Shown piece by piece: positions 1 through 12,225 of a stretch of DNA of 64,000 nucleotides. Below the pieces are notes generated by a model that did no database searches, was not told the origin of the DNA, and worked only from the letters and a program-made list of their open reading frames with translations. Position 1 is the stretch's first letter; every line of letters begins with the position of its first letter. The translations under genes were made by a program, and so were the position numbers. Source of the stretch: Antedon mediterranea (lineage: Eukaryota > Echinodermata > Crinoidea > Comatulida > Antedonidae); contig NC_092672.1 of assembly GCF_964355755.1 (NCBI RefSeq), positions 22,068,501 through 22,132,500 on the forward strand, read 5' to 3'.

Positions 1-237
1 GCAGCTTAAATTTTAACGATTCTCCTTCAAAGTCAATTTTATCAAGTAGATACTGTTCATGTTTTGGTTCATTTTTTATATACATATAATGTTCAATTGA
101 CGTTTTACATTTACCGTCTCAACCCAATACGAGAGAGCTAGATTTTCATAATTATTTTTGTATTGGAAGCCCAGTTGGCATCAAAGTTATCATTACCATT
201 TCGAATATCAGAAAAAATATCATGTGTACCACAATTA

Positions 238-2496
238 TCAATGATATTTCGAACACAATGGAATTTTAAATGATAGATCATTAAAGTTCTCTGTCAATTT
301 AACTAGTGTTTTCAGTAATATCCTATGCCAACGTTCATCTTTCATCCTTAAAATTCTTTCCATATAATTAATTCTATTTACATTTTGAATATATGAGATT
401 TTTGACCACCCAAGTTCCCCATAAAGAGTAGCACAAGGGGTATTCCTAGAGGCCTTAAGGATAAACCTTGCCATTTGTAATTGTAGTCTTTCAATTCTTT
501 CACAATCACTTTTGCTACCAACCCAAATAGTACTATCATAATTTATTGATGGAAGTGCAATTGTTCGCCAGAGGATATCACCATAATATACTCTATTAAA
601 ATTGTTTAAATTACCAATTATGGCTTTTATATAGCCTATGAGTCGGTTACATTTTTGTATAATAATATTCTACATGGCTATGGTCATTTGCACCTCTTGA
701 TATCATTACACCTAGATATTTATACGTTTCACACTCAGTTATCGACTGGTCTCCTAATTTCCATAACTTTTGTTTATCTATTTTCTTACCTACAACAAGT
801 ACATTTGATTTAGTTGGGTTAAATAGCATTTTCCAATCAATGGCAAATTTTGCAGTTAGTTGTAACATGTGAGTCATTTATTGCTCATTTTCAGCTAATA
901 GCACAATATCATCTGCCCAGAAAAGGGCTCCTTGCCATACGTTATTAATATGAACTCCTATATCATTTAATTTTAGAATTTTTGTGAGCTCATTGATAAA
1001 TATACAAAACAGAATAGGAGATAGCACACATCCCTGTCTAACTCTTTGTTCAATTGAAAATTCATTAGTTACAGTATCCCCAAATTTTACTTTCCCTTTG
1101 ATATTTGCACACATGTTATCAATAATTCTCCACAAACGCCCTCTTATTCCTATATTCCATATGGCTTTCAGGAGCCCATCTCCAAACGGAATCAAATGCC
1201 TTTCGGAAGTCCAGGAAAGCTAGATAGGTGTTTTTTCCTTCTTTTTTTCTTAAAGCAGTTATACTTTTAATTACAAATGGTCCTCACACCTATGATCTTT
1301 CCTGAAACCACCCTGGACTTCCGTCAATTCATTATCACTTTCCAAATAGTTTGATACATTCATAGCAATTACTCTATTAAATAATTTTGATACACAAGAT
1401 GTAAGAGAGATTCCACGATAATTGTTCAAATCTCTCTTATCACCATGTTTAAAGATTGGAATAATTAAACTTAAATTCCAGTCTTCTGGTGGGTGTTCAA
1501 AAAGGATGATTCTATTAAATAAATCTAACAGAGATTTTACCATAATATGACCACCATTTTTTTAAAGTTCATTAGTAATGTTATCTTTCCCTGGAGATTT
1601 AAAATTTTTTTGCAAATACTTAATACATATTTTATACTTTCAATATCAATAGAAATATCACATAGAGGATCTGTAGCCTCATCCTCATCTCTGAACAAGA
1701 CTTGTTTCTAATGTTTTGTATACAGTTCTCAGTCATGTATACATTATTATTGAATGTATTATTTTTAGAATTACTTAGCGATTCCCAATAGTTTCTTAAT
1801 GTTTTGGCTTTTTCTTCAACGCTAGTAACAACTTGTTCCGACCCTGGAACAAAATCAGTATTTTGTTTGTTAAACTTTGACCCCCTAATTGTTTGCCAGA
1901 ATTCCTTACAATTTTTACCTCCTTTGTTTGCAATAACAATTGATTTATCTACCCTCATTTCTAATATCTTTTGTTTTATCAAATTCTTAGCAAACAACCG
2001 CTTTTATTGGTAATTCTGCCAAAGGAAGTCACATGTTGCAGCATCTTTGTCTTTTCTTTTAACATAATTTCTATGAATTTGTGTTGCTTTCTTTCTATTG
2101 CATTTGCAACTTCCTTATCAAACCCGTTGGTTTAGATTTTCCTCCAACACATTTTTTACCAATGCCTTTTTCTGCACATTTAATTACAATAGACTTCCAG
2201 GAATTCCATAAGTCATTAACATTATCAAACCTATTTGCATCCCATTCTTTAAAACCCCTTTCTAAATAGGTAGTATAGTCACTAAAATCTTCACCAAACT
2301 TAATGTTCCATATATATTTCTTACTACACCTATTATCTTTGTTTTTCGAGTTACTTATATTTAATTTAAGTAGTAACATATAATATTTTGTTGTTTTGTT
2401 ATACAATACATTTTCATTGTAGATTCTGTCAGATTTACAATTGTTTTTTGTATTAATATAAGGATGACATATAACACAGGATGACAGTTTTAACAC
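238..2496 (-). pseudogene. Decayed LINE ORF2 (reverse transcriptase remnant)
   Basis: Successive minus-strand open segments (2496-2095, 1997-1632, 1543-1271, 1195-878, 877-647, 474-238) read in order as the linker after the endonuclease, RT palm and thumb of a non-LTR retrotransposon, but in shifting frames. RT signatures seen are PIFKHGDKRDLNNYRGISLT, RQGCVLSPILFCIFINEL and the catalytic ADD in FWADDIVLLAE. The endonuclease is missing on the 5' side, and the 3' end runs toward or past the window start. Frameshifts and stops make it inactive. It is a different family from the intact LINE at 55.8-60.7 kb. Confidence 0.85.
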
Positions 2497-2963
2497 TTAC
2501 TCCAAATTAAACGAGCATTTTAAATAAAGTATTTCTAAAAATCATCATCGTGTCTCAAGTTCAGCAAATTCTAAATGGAATTTAAACAAAAATCATGAAA
2601 AATGTGTTGGCTAGGTGTGGTAGTTCGAGATCAGTCGGACACAATCATATGAAGGCAGCATTGATTTCCATCCGTATTTCATTTATTCATATTCACATTC
2701 ATATTCACTGGCATTTATCACATAAACTACCATCAGCCATCTCTTGGAAGAAACCCCTATAAATACAACAGACAAACATACATAATAATAATCGACATAT
2801 GAACAATTGCTAACCATTGTTATACTCATTATGTTATCTTTAGTACAGATACACATCACATCAGTATTACATTATTGTCTATTATATATAACAAGTGATA
2901 ACCACATCTATACCTGGATTAAACGATGTGAATTTTGGAGGTGCATACCCATCTTTAGTCAGC

Positions 2964-4025
2964 CTACACAGGCCCGTAGCCAGGGGGGTTTTTATGGTTC
3001 GGGCGAACCCCCCTTTACAGCGAACCCCCCTTAACCGACTGCGAACCCCCATCCCCGACATGCCCAATACCTCACCCTCATCTCCAAAACTCCTCCAAAT
3101 ACGTGCCCCACAGTACAAAAAATTGTTTGTAAATTGAAAAATTCGTAAACTTGTTCGTGAACCTTCTTCTCTGTATGAGCGTCAACTAGCGATACGTGTC
3201 TGTAAATTTCTAAAAGCTGCAAATGAATTGCCGATTTTAACCTGAAAAATAAATGTTTGGTCCCTGCATGTAACATGATATTGACGCGTCTCATAGCGAA
3301 CTGGGGCACGAACGATTCGTACAAAGGACACCGCCAGACAACTGCGTACCTATAATTGTTTAGATCACTGGCAGTCAGGCAGCATGCATAAAGTATATAG
3401 CCTTCCGACGTACATCAGTATTTATGTGTGACTATGAAGTATAATGTATCATAGAGGATTATAGTGAATATTAAAATTTTACACTATAATATCTATGGTA
3501 TCAAGTACTGTAGTTCACATTATGGCATCCGATTATTTTTTTCTAGACCACCAGCCGATACGTACTAAAATGTATCAATATCACCTATTTAAATATTTAT
3601 ATTCCTCAACAAATTGCTGTAAATAAATATTATAGATAGAGCTAGCAAATAGCATTTGCCTTCAACCAGTGTTCTTTTTTCGGGGCTGCTCCTAGATGTA
3701 CGTTCGCATTGAACTTGAACGCAAAACAAAATACGGAGTAAATGATCAAACAATCGGCGGTTCCGCACAGAGCACGCGCATCTAACATACGGCAACAAAT
3801 AGTTATCGTCCTTTAAATTATCGACGTGTTTGAAAAGGAGGAAAAAAGTACGATCTTTTTGCTCATTGGTAGCATGCTGCACGAGAGTGTCTTTTCCGGC
3901 CATCTAGGGGTGTCATTTAACAAAATTCGCTTCGCATCAGGCCCCACCCCCAGGGGGGGGGGGTTGACCCAAATATTTAGTGTCCGAACCCCCCCTTGAC
4001 CGATCCTGGCTACGGCCCTGCTACA
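2964..4025. mobile_element. Non-autonomous TIR DNA transposon, 1052 bp, 5-bp TSD
   Basis: Inverted ends CAGGCCCGTAGCCAGG (2969-2984) and CCTGGCTACGGCCCTG (4005-4020) differ at one base and are followed inward by G-rich or C-rich runs. The element is flanked by a perfect 5-bp duplication, CTACA (2964-2968 and 4021-4025). It has no transposase. The termini resemble those of the element at 42918-44014, which also has a 5-bp duplication. The superfamily is not certain; a hAT-like or Transib-like origin is possible. Confidence 0.85.
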
Positions 4026-4498
4026 TTCCATTCAGCCCAATCTATTAATAAACATGTAAAACCAGGTTCTTAACATCATACTATTCACAACTACATATGA
4101 CCACAACATTGGTCGCCATATTGGAATCCGAACTTGCACACTTATCGGCGAGTCATTTTACCATCAATTATAACTACATATATGAGCATAACACATTTAA
4201 TACAATACTACTATTCATTATCATGACTAAATACAACAATTGATTACCTTAATGTATGATATAGTATTACAACGTACCTGGAAACAAATAACTGATAATT
4301 TAATTAGTATAGCAACTGCCTCTACTCAGCCACAATGGATATGCCCAATCACCCACGTGCGGGGAAATGGAAATATCTGTTTTTAAACAAAACTGTGTGA
4401 GCTATTATTTTAGGCCTAAATTTTTATGTTATCTGAGATTAACAAAAACATACAAGTTTTAACTAACACTGACACACAAGCTAATTTTCCCACAAAAA

Positions 4499-4612
4499 AA
4501 TATAAACGTCGTAGTGGTGTATCGTTACATGTACTTTACTATTTCAGTCGACTATGACAACAGTGACAGTTTTAACAAAGTATTAAATCGCAAATGTTCT
4601 ACTCTATTTAGT
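4499..4612 (+). repeat. Dispersed repeat, copy 1 (inverted partner at 17494-17602)
   Basis: About 105 bp starting near ATAAACGTCGTAGTGGTGTA recurs in reverse complement at 17494-17602 with a handful of differences. No terminal repeats or coding potential were seen. Confidence 0.75.
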
Positions 4613-4771
4613 GAGACAAATTTCATGACACAAAATACATAATAAAACAGTGTATCCTTGTGTTAAAAGAATGGTTTATTTAATAAAAACTAACTTTAAA
4701 ATCTGTATTGCATAAATTGTACGTGATACTGTTTTTGTTATTATAAATACTGTAATGTTTATTTTGCATAG

Positions 4772-4816
4772 ATACACAGACTGCTACTCCTCTGTCTACA
4801 AGCTCATTAGAGACAG
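4772..4816 (+). CDS. 45-nt exon A of DED-like gene
   Basis: The exon lies between acceptor TTTTGCATAG and donor GTTAGT. Read in phase 1 it gives TQTATPLSTSSLETG-like residues, a Ser/Thr-rich linker. It matches exon B in length, phase and sequence, including the upstream TTTATTTTGCATAG, so the two are a tandem exon duplication. No coding exon was recognised further upstream. Confidence 0.45.
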
Positions 4817-4975
4817 GTTAGTGGTTATCATTAGATCATTATGTATCATATGGACAGTTTGTCTGAAAATACATGAATATACATAATAGCATAACATCTT
4901 GGTGTCATTAGTAGAATAGTTGATTTAATACTGGTATTCTTGATTATGACTAATGTATATGTTTATTTTGCATAG

Positions 4976-5020
4976 ATGCACCTATTGCTGCTCCTTTGGC
5001 TGCAAGCTCATTAGGGACAG
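4976..5020 (+). CDS. 45-nt exon B of DED-like gene
   Basis: Acceptor TTTTGCATAG, then GAT-GCA-CCT in phase 1, giving APIAAPLAASSLGTG-like residues, ending at ...GGGACAG with donors GTATAG or GTGAGT. It is a paralogue of exon A. Its last bases and donor are the founder of the 34-bp array that follows directly. Confidence 0.45.
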
Positions 5021-5492
5021 GTATAGGTGAGTAACATTAGATCATTAGGGACAGGTATAGGTGAGTAACATTAGATCATTAGGGACAGGTATAGGTGAGT
5101 AACATTAGATCATTAGGGACAGGTATAGGTGAGTAACATTAGATCATTAGGGACAGGTATAGGTGAGTAACATTAGATCATTAGGGACATGTATAGGTGA
5201 GTAACATTAGATCATTAGGGACAGGTATAGGTGAGTAACATTAGATCATTAGGGACAGGTATAGGTGACTAACATTAGATCATTAGGGACAGGTATAGGT
5301 GAGTAACATTAGATCATTAGGGACAGGTATAGGTGAGTAACATTAGATCACTAGGGACAGGTATAGGTGAGTAACATTAGATCATTAGGGACAGGTATAG
5401 GTGAGTAACATTAGATCATTAGGGACAGGTATAGGTGAGTAACATTAGATCATTAGGGACAGGTATAGGTGAGTAACATTAGATCATTAGGG
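5006..5492 (+). repeat. 34-bp minisatellite copying a splice donor, about 14 units
   Basis: The unit contains AGGGACAGGTATAGGTGAGT. Copies are almost identical. Each repeats the exon B 3' end and its 5' splice site. Confidence 0.95.
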
Positions 5493-6841
5493 CAGTGCTA
5501 CAACCACTTATGTAGTACCAGCTATAATAAAACTACTGCTAAGAGAGAAACATTAAAGATATCATATCATTTATTTCATTTGAACAAATACAAACATGAA
5601 AACAGAACAAATGTAAATCAATGAGGCAGGATTACCTAAAATAACAGTCGAGAAGCCAAATAAGACATTCAAACATATTTAAAACATAATTAAAAACACA
5701 TTTTTTGTAAGAAAGTTAAAATTGCTGTATATGAATGACAAGATAGTTTAAATTGTATGAAGTTAAATATATTACAGCAAAATCCACCACAGGTTAGCTA
5801 ATTCTTTAAAATAATCAAAGCCGAACAAATCAGAATGGAATCATGCTAATGTTTGTTCTAACTTTCAGAAACATCAAATTATCAACATTATTTTCTTTGA
5901 TATTATTAATTTGAATACTATAATAACAATTTTCAAATAGTAGACAAAACTTTTCTACGTAGGAAAAGTGGTCGAAATAATAACTAAAACATCCTTGAAA
6001 ACAGATTGTGTGTATACTTCTAAAGACTGATCATTTGAAATATATTAAGTCAAACTAAATAATTTATGAATATGATGAAAACACTTTTATTTAATATTAA
6101 TTTAATTCCCTCGTCCAACCATCTTTCAATTTCTGTTCAATTATTTACAACTCACTCTCTGCTTCTCAAGCCTCCAGAATAGATCGGACCCATAACAAGT
6201 TCTTGCACTTTGTCGGCCCATCAGCCAACCTGCCTCCTATTGTTTCCCCGACATCTAGGAGAGCAAGACAGGATTTGCACTTCCTGTATTTCTTACTTCT
6301 AGTTTGATTGTAATCTTGTTTCGTTGTTTTATTTTAATGTTCCTGTTTGTAATCTTCGTGGTAAACCCTTTCTTCTTGTTAAATTTTCTTGTGTCAATGT
6401 TTGTAAAAATGGTATTTTCTGTAGACTCTCGTCATTGTACAATTCATGTCTTTTAAAAAATAATTCTTTAGATATTTTTAACTGTAATTTTTCTCAATTT
6501 AAATGTATTATTAATGAAATTATTTAAATTTTCTTTTTTACATTTTTGTATATATTTATATTGGCTCATATTTCATAGTTTAGTTATTTTATTTTTTTAC
6601 ACTGTTGGTTTGAAATAAAGAATAAAGAAATTCAAAAGTTGAGGCCTTAAAATTATACAAAAAAATATGGAAACCGTCATCATTAATTACTGGTTTTGCT
6701 TTAAATTATTTTCCATATCAAGCCCAACTGTGTTAACATAGAGCCTGATTTATTCCTTTTCTCAATGCAACTAAACAAAAGGAAACTGGCCTATGATTAA
6801 TATGGTGAATTGTATTCATTAAAAATAATTCTTTATTACAG
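5493..6841 (+). other. Intron with retroelement-tail-like sequence
   Basis: AT-rich intron before the DED-like exon. The stretch 6150-6630 looks like a transcript tail: a C-rich start, T-rich run and AATAAAG at 6614-6620, similar to LINE 3' ends. The open frame at 6324-6527 has no recognisable domain and I do not call it. Confidence 0.35.
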
Positions 6842-7360
6842 AAACAAGTCCAAATTCACTTGAAGACAAGTTAAACAAGTTGAATTATGATCTCAGTGAA
6901 GTCTTTATGAAGAATACGAGAAAATTCTTATTTTTGAGATGTTGTCTCTTTGATGAAGTAGATTTACAAGTCCTTGGAAATAAAGATTACAAAGCAAATG
7001 ATTATTTTAATGAACTCACTGATAAAGGAAAGATCAAACCAACCGACATCAACCTTCTGCTTGAAGTGGCAACACTATCAGAAATTAAACATGCTAAAGA
7101 TCTCGTAACACAGTATATGAATGACAACAATGTACAAATTAGTAATCAACAGAAGTTGTCCCCATATAGAAAAAGATTGTGTAAGGCATTGGAACAGTTT
7201 AACCCAAGTGAGTTGAATAGAGTTACAGCTTGTTATCAATTGGAACAACCAACCATTTGGGATGTAACATTTTATTTAGAGAGCAAATCCAAATTGGTAG
7301 ATGAATCAGAAAGAGAGAAGTTTGCTGAGCTGCTTGGACCAATCCCAAAAAAAATAATGT
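6842..7360 (+). CDS. Death-fold (tandem DED-like) domain exon
   Basis: Acceptor TTATTACAG is followed in phase 1 by ETSPNSLEDKLNKLNYDLSE and a helical region of about 170 residues. The first domain (RKFLFLRCC...DYFNELTDKGKIKPTDINLLLEV...AKDLV) has the spacing of a death-effector domain: an FL motif, a short linker, then 'L..L' helices and a hydrophobic 'LLLE' helix 5. A second, weaker domain of similar size (SPYRKRLCKALEQFNPSELN...TFYLESKSKLVDESEREKFAEL) follows. Donor GTAAGT at 7361 leaves phase 1. If unspliced, the frame ends at TGA 7372-7374. A possible terminal exon (8329-8378, YLLNRTKGMEMG...) keeps frame but is weak. Inference: an adaptor or caspase-recruitment-type protein. Fold assignment is by eye only. 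Confidence 0.5.
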
Positions 7361-7374
7361 GTAAGTCAATTTGA

Positions 7375-10300
7375 GAGATATCTTACCTTAAATCCACAAA
7401 TTGTAGGTCACGTAAATATTCTCCCACAATAACTGGCATCAACCCAGAATTTTTAGAAAAGGGTAAAAATATATTGAGAATACATTGAAAATACATCAAA
7501 CTTTATGTGACAAAACAATGTGATGTGCAATTTTATGGACATGATGATGTCATATCACTTCCATATTTGGGAACATCACTACCATAGTTGGGCACATCAC
7601 TACCATATTTGGACACATCACACATTTTTGTCAAACTAATTTGATAGTGTAGACAGAGCTTACAACTGCCATTTGAGCAGGCAAATACTGTTTTATTACT
7701 ATTTGTGTTATTTATTCTTAATTATTTTATAGTAATGTTATTTATCATCATGTGTCAGGAAACTGTAAAAGGGGATTTTGTGCTAAAACATTAACATTCA
7801 GAATTAAATAGTCAAAGATTTAAATGTTTCATTGGTATAGCTTATTGACCTGACTAAACTTTTAAACTTATCTTGTAAAGATAAAGTAAAATTTGGTGTT
7901 TTATGTATTAATCACAGCCGATGATTTAGAAAGGTTTAATAAGCTCTCTAAGCAAACTTGCTAACAGTACATTTACTAAAGCCAAATTAGTAGAGTTAGA
8001 GTTACTGCATAAATACATATTTCATATTCTATTTTAATAAATGATATACAATCTTTTTTGTATTGTATTTTTGTTGTCTATTTTCTTTTAAATCTCAACG
8101 TGAGTCACAAGTAAACTTATTATATAATGTTAAGGTAAATTGGTTGGTTTCAACATAGGCAATTGACTATGGTACCAAAACAATAAATGATGTTTGTTAT
8201 TATTATGGTATCTCTGAATTTAGTAAATGACTTGGCTATTGACTTGCCTAATGCAAATGAGATCATTTGTAGAAATTAGACTTACAGAATTTGATTAATG
8301 GCCAATATCACCTTTTTATGATTGACAGACTTACTAAACAGGACGAAAGGTATGGAGATGGGATCATTCACTGTATAACAGCAATTATATAAATCTCTAC
8401 CATATTTTTGACCCTGGTGTGTAATTTTTCAATATCAAATTGACTAATGGTTGCCAAGGTATGGCACATATTTTTAGTATAGTATCATTATGTCTATAAT
8501 TATATTTTGTATTAGAAAACTGTTGTCTAATTTTTATTTTGTTTACTTGCACTTGCATGTTTGTGGAAATACAATTTTTTTTAAAGAATAAAAAACCGGA
8601 CATAGTTCATATTTTGACACACCACCTGATTATGCAAATTACATTCTCTTTTGGTTGGCATAGCTTAATAGTGTTTATCCTTAAAATTCAGGAAAGTGGC
8701 ATAGCCTATCGTGTGCGGCCCATCAATAAACATCAGTGTGCCAAATGTGAGCATGTACCGTTCAGTGGTTTTGGAGGAGATATGTAAAATACGCGAACAA
8801 TTTAGTAGCATTAATATATAGATTGCTTTATACATTGATACCAAAAATTATGAGCATGGAAAACTGCACTTACAGATATTTGTGTCCCTACCCCAAAATT
8901 GTCCAAAACTGTGGAACTGATTGGAATAATTAGAAATGCGTTACAATCCCACCTTTCATATTCCGTTATGGTAATTTCTTTATTCCTATATACCATTTAC
9001 TATTATTTACTAATTTGATTTTAGTTACTTTTTGTTTTTGTTCAGGCACTTTCAACACAAGCTTTTGCTTTTTAGAAATGGTGCCTCCTTCATGATATTG
9101 TTTTATTCATTTTAAAGATGAGAAAAAAATTGTATTGTTTTAACTATCTTTCTTCATGAATTTTGTATTATATTATTTATTTTGTATATTATGAAGGAAT
9201 TAAATGTTACTATGAAAAAAATATGTAATGTTAACATTGATTTTTGTGTTCACTGGATATAGATGACAAAATATGTACGTAGTGTAGACCTCTCATATCC
9301 CATGTACTGTATTTTGTTGCTTGTAACCCGTTTTTCCCTTCACTTCATCAATGCTCAAACTTGTGGCCATGTCAAGAACTTATAATCACAGGATGATTCC
9401 TGATTCTTGTTAATCTTCCTCTGGCCAACAGAATAGACCACTTTCATTAGTCTAGTGTGCAAGGCTATCAAACAACTTGATAGCATTGGTCTGTGTCCCT
9501 TCTTTAAAGTTGTCTTTTCAATAAATATATTGGGTTGGATGGAACAACTCAGTCACAATGTACTTCATCGAAGTGAAAATCTAAATTCTTGAACTATGAT
9601 CTAATCGGATGCTATAAAGGATATTACTTTTATAATTTACAGTCACTTTCTTTTTTATGCAAAAAAATAGAAAAGAATACTAAAATCAAACATTGAAAAG
9701 TCATTTTGTAGTTTTAATCAGGTTAGTTAAAAAATAATGATTTAGCTTATAAAAAATAAAACCCATTGAATTTCAAACAATGGGCTTCCAGTTTACTACT
9801 TTAAAAAAAAATTGTATTTGGTTAAATAATTTTTCGTTTCCACCAATTTTTTTGTCAAACTAGTGTAACATTCAAAAATAAAAAAAAATATGTGGGGATC
9901 ATTTAAGCATTTGACCTTTAACATTGTATCTACAGAAGAAAGCACAGATAAAATGTTATTTTAAAGCTTTAAGGCCACATTTATATTTGTACCTAATACA
10001 TTCTTATTCAAAATACTCAAGTTTAAGATATAAAATAATTGTATATAGTGTATTAATTGACCTAGACTCCAAAGGCAAAATTAAATTAGTTATTCTGAAT
10101 TTTAAGAATAATGTTTGTATGTGTTTCTTTCATTCTTTACAAAAACCTAGTGGTTAAAGAGAAAATTAGGGAAAAGTTTTCAAATGGCAGCCATTTTGAA
10201 TTTATGGAAAACAAGTAATTACTAATACACAACCCAGGGTCTAGATACTAATATCTATATAGGCCTATATTAACAGCAACAAAAAACATTTTGGACTGAA

Positions 10301-11221
10301 AAAGCTATACAACATATTTCTATATATTACAAATAACATGAGAAGATGCAAATTTCAACTATTATTTTGAAACACTACACAGAAATTACATGATGCCCCA
10401 CGATAATTTTAATGGAAATAGCAAGAGCAACATTTCAACCAACCATGCCTGCACCCTGGTTGCCTTTAAAGCGTTACCATCAGAGTTACAGCTCTTTGAA
10501 AAACATACACAAATTCCCATGTATGAAATTCCTGAAGAAAAACACCCATAAGAAAAATAATGGTATTTCCTAAATTCAATAATTGATTTACGTAAATTTT
10601 TGTTTTACATTAGAGCAAGATTAGTACAAAAAGATTTCACAAAAACAATTCACAAATTCTGTGCCATATCTAAATAAGGACAAAATTCACATGCCAAAAT
10701 CACACCTTTTACCATGGCAACCATTAATTTTTTTTCAAAAATATTTCAGTTTTGTTATATTTACCTAAAGTGTGAATAATTACCAAAGTATGAAGAAAAT
10801 TCATTTTTTGGCATTTGGCCACATTATGTTGATATTTGTAGTCAACCGCTCTTAAGACTTAGAAGATGTGCTTACATCCTCAAAAATGCACTCTCGTAGA
10901 CGTCATTTTAGATGACCAACAATTCTCCAATCAAATGACAAGAATTCGAGTAACTGACCTCAACTGACCGGCACACAAAAAATTTCTATTGTTTCGGGAC
11001 TGAAAGAAACCGAATGCAACTTTAAATCATGTCACACGTGCAGTAAGGGTGACCACGACCATATAAGCTTACCTTACAGACGGTCAGAATGCACATACAG
11101 TCTTATGACTTATTTCCAATGGAATGGTGTCGGGAACACACACAAAGTTTGAATCTGTAAATGATCCTAAATGCATGGGACATAAAAATCACAAACTTAA
11201 ATCATATTTCTGAGAATTATT
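7375..11221. other. Gene-free AT-rich intergenic stretch
   Basis: No convincing exon, RNA gene or TIR element was seen. A short threefold repeat around CATCACTACCATATTTGG lies at 7565-7625. Open frames at 8397-8603, 8539-8787 and 9924-10157 lack codon bias and domains. Confidence 0.5.
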
Positions 11222-11227
11222 TTTATT
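11222..11227 (-). terminator. Candidate poly(A) signal of the MYO19-like gene
   Basis: AATAAA on the minus strand, about 370 bp after the stop codon, in an AT-rich tail. Confidence 0.35.
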
Positions 11228-11595
11228 TACTAAAATTATATTGTTAGTTTTACATGATTTGTTTATAATAAAATTTAAAATTTGGATTTCATATTCATTT
11301 ACATGAAACTTACTCATGCGTGAAAACCAAATCAAAGCTGAAAGAGCTCCACAAAGACTCTGAATTCTTACAGTGCAATGGATGTTAAGTTTTGTAATTG
11401 TACAACAATTGTATTATTGTTTGTATTGTTATTGTGAATACAAATTGGTACGACAGCACACGCATGTAAAAATTGAATTGTGTCAATATTCATTTTTCTT
11501 TCAACATATACAGTAGACAATTTGCGGCATTTGACACAACCTTGATACTGGTGGTAGTTCCTGGATTAACATACTTAATCCTGACATGAACTGTA

Positions 11596-12225
11596 TTATA
11601 ACCTAACTGGACCATGATACAGCAAACCAAGTAACACAATACCAAAAGCTATATCAATGGCAGGAGTTGTTGTAACTTGCACAAACTTGTTATTGATGGT
11701 AGTAGTTCCTTGATTTACAGGCTCCCCTTCAACACGTCTACCATTCTGGTGCTCACTAACTATTGGTTTATGTGTAGCACATTGTTCATCTGAGCTCTTC
11801 TTTTGAGATATTTCATCTTTCTTTTGTTCAATGTTAACTATTGTATTTCCTTCACTTCTACCACTATTACAGTTCAGGTTACCATTTTCATGAAATTGTA
11901 TTCTAGAATTGTTATTTACATTTTCTGGTTCTTCAATTTCATTGATGCTTTTATCGGTAAACTTATCTCTCTTGTCTTGATCTTCAACTTCTTTACTGGT
12001 AAACTTATCTCTCTTGTCTTGATCTTCAACTTCTTTACTGGTAAACTTATCTCTCTTGTCTTGATCTTCAACTTCTTTGCTAACATTGCTTGAACTAATC
12101 ACTGACAGGTTACTGTCATGAGGTTCATTATCCAGTGATACTGCTGACAGTATACCTTCTGTTAATATGCTATTGTTTAGTTGCGATTGTTCATCATTGC
12201 ATTCTTGCACATCAGAATCAGCAAA
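11596..12225 (-). CDS. MYO19: MYO19-like exon 23 (tail and C-terminal hydrophobic segment)
   Basis: 209 codons plus TAA. Low-complexity, acidic, Asn/Ser-rich. The unit [14 protein letters not shown] occurs three times in frame (42-bp repeats, 11956-12081). The protein ends [20 protein letters not shown]: a hydrophobic stretch of about 14 residues followed by a short basic tip, the form of a tail anchor. This is unlike the vertebrate MYO19 tail. Anchoring to mitochondria is inferred. Confidence 0.8.
   Translation of the reverse strand, partial: FADSDVQECNDEQSQLNNSILTEGILSAVSLDNEPHDSNLSVISSSNVSKEVEDQDKRDKFTSKEVEDQDKRDKFTSKEVEDQDKRDKFTDKSINEIEEPENVNNNSRIQFHENGNLNCNSGRSEGNTIVNIEQKKDEISQKKSSDEQCATHKPIVSEHQNGRRVEGEPVNQGTTTINNKFVQVTTTPAIDIAFGIVLLGLLYHGPVRL

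Noticed and set aside
5006-5492. CRISPR-like regular repeats
   Set aside because: Head-to-tail units without distinct spacers, in an animal genome; an ordinary minisatellite. The same applies to the other arrays.
8539-8787. 82-codon frame considered as the last exon of the DED-like gene
   Set aside because: Joining the exon ending at 7360 to the AG at 8692 creates an immediate stop; no domain seen.
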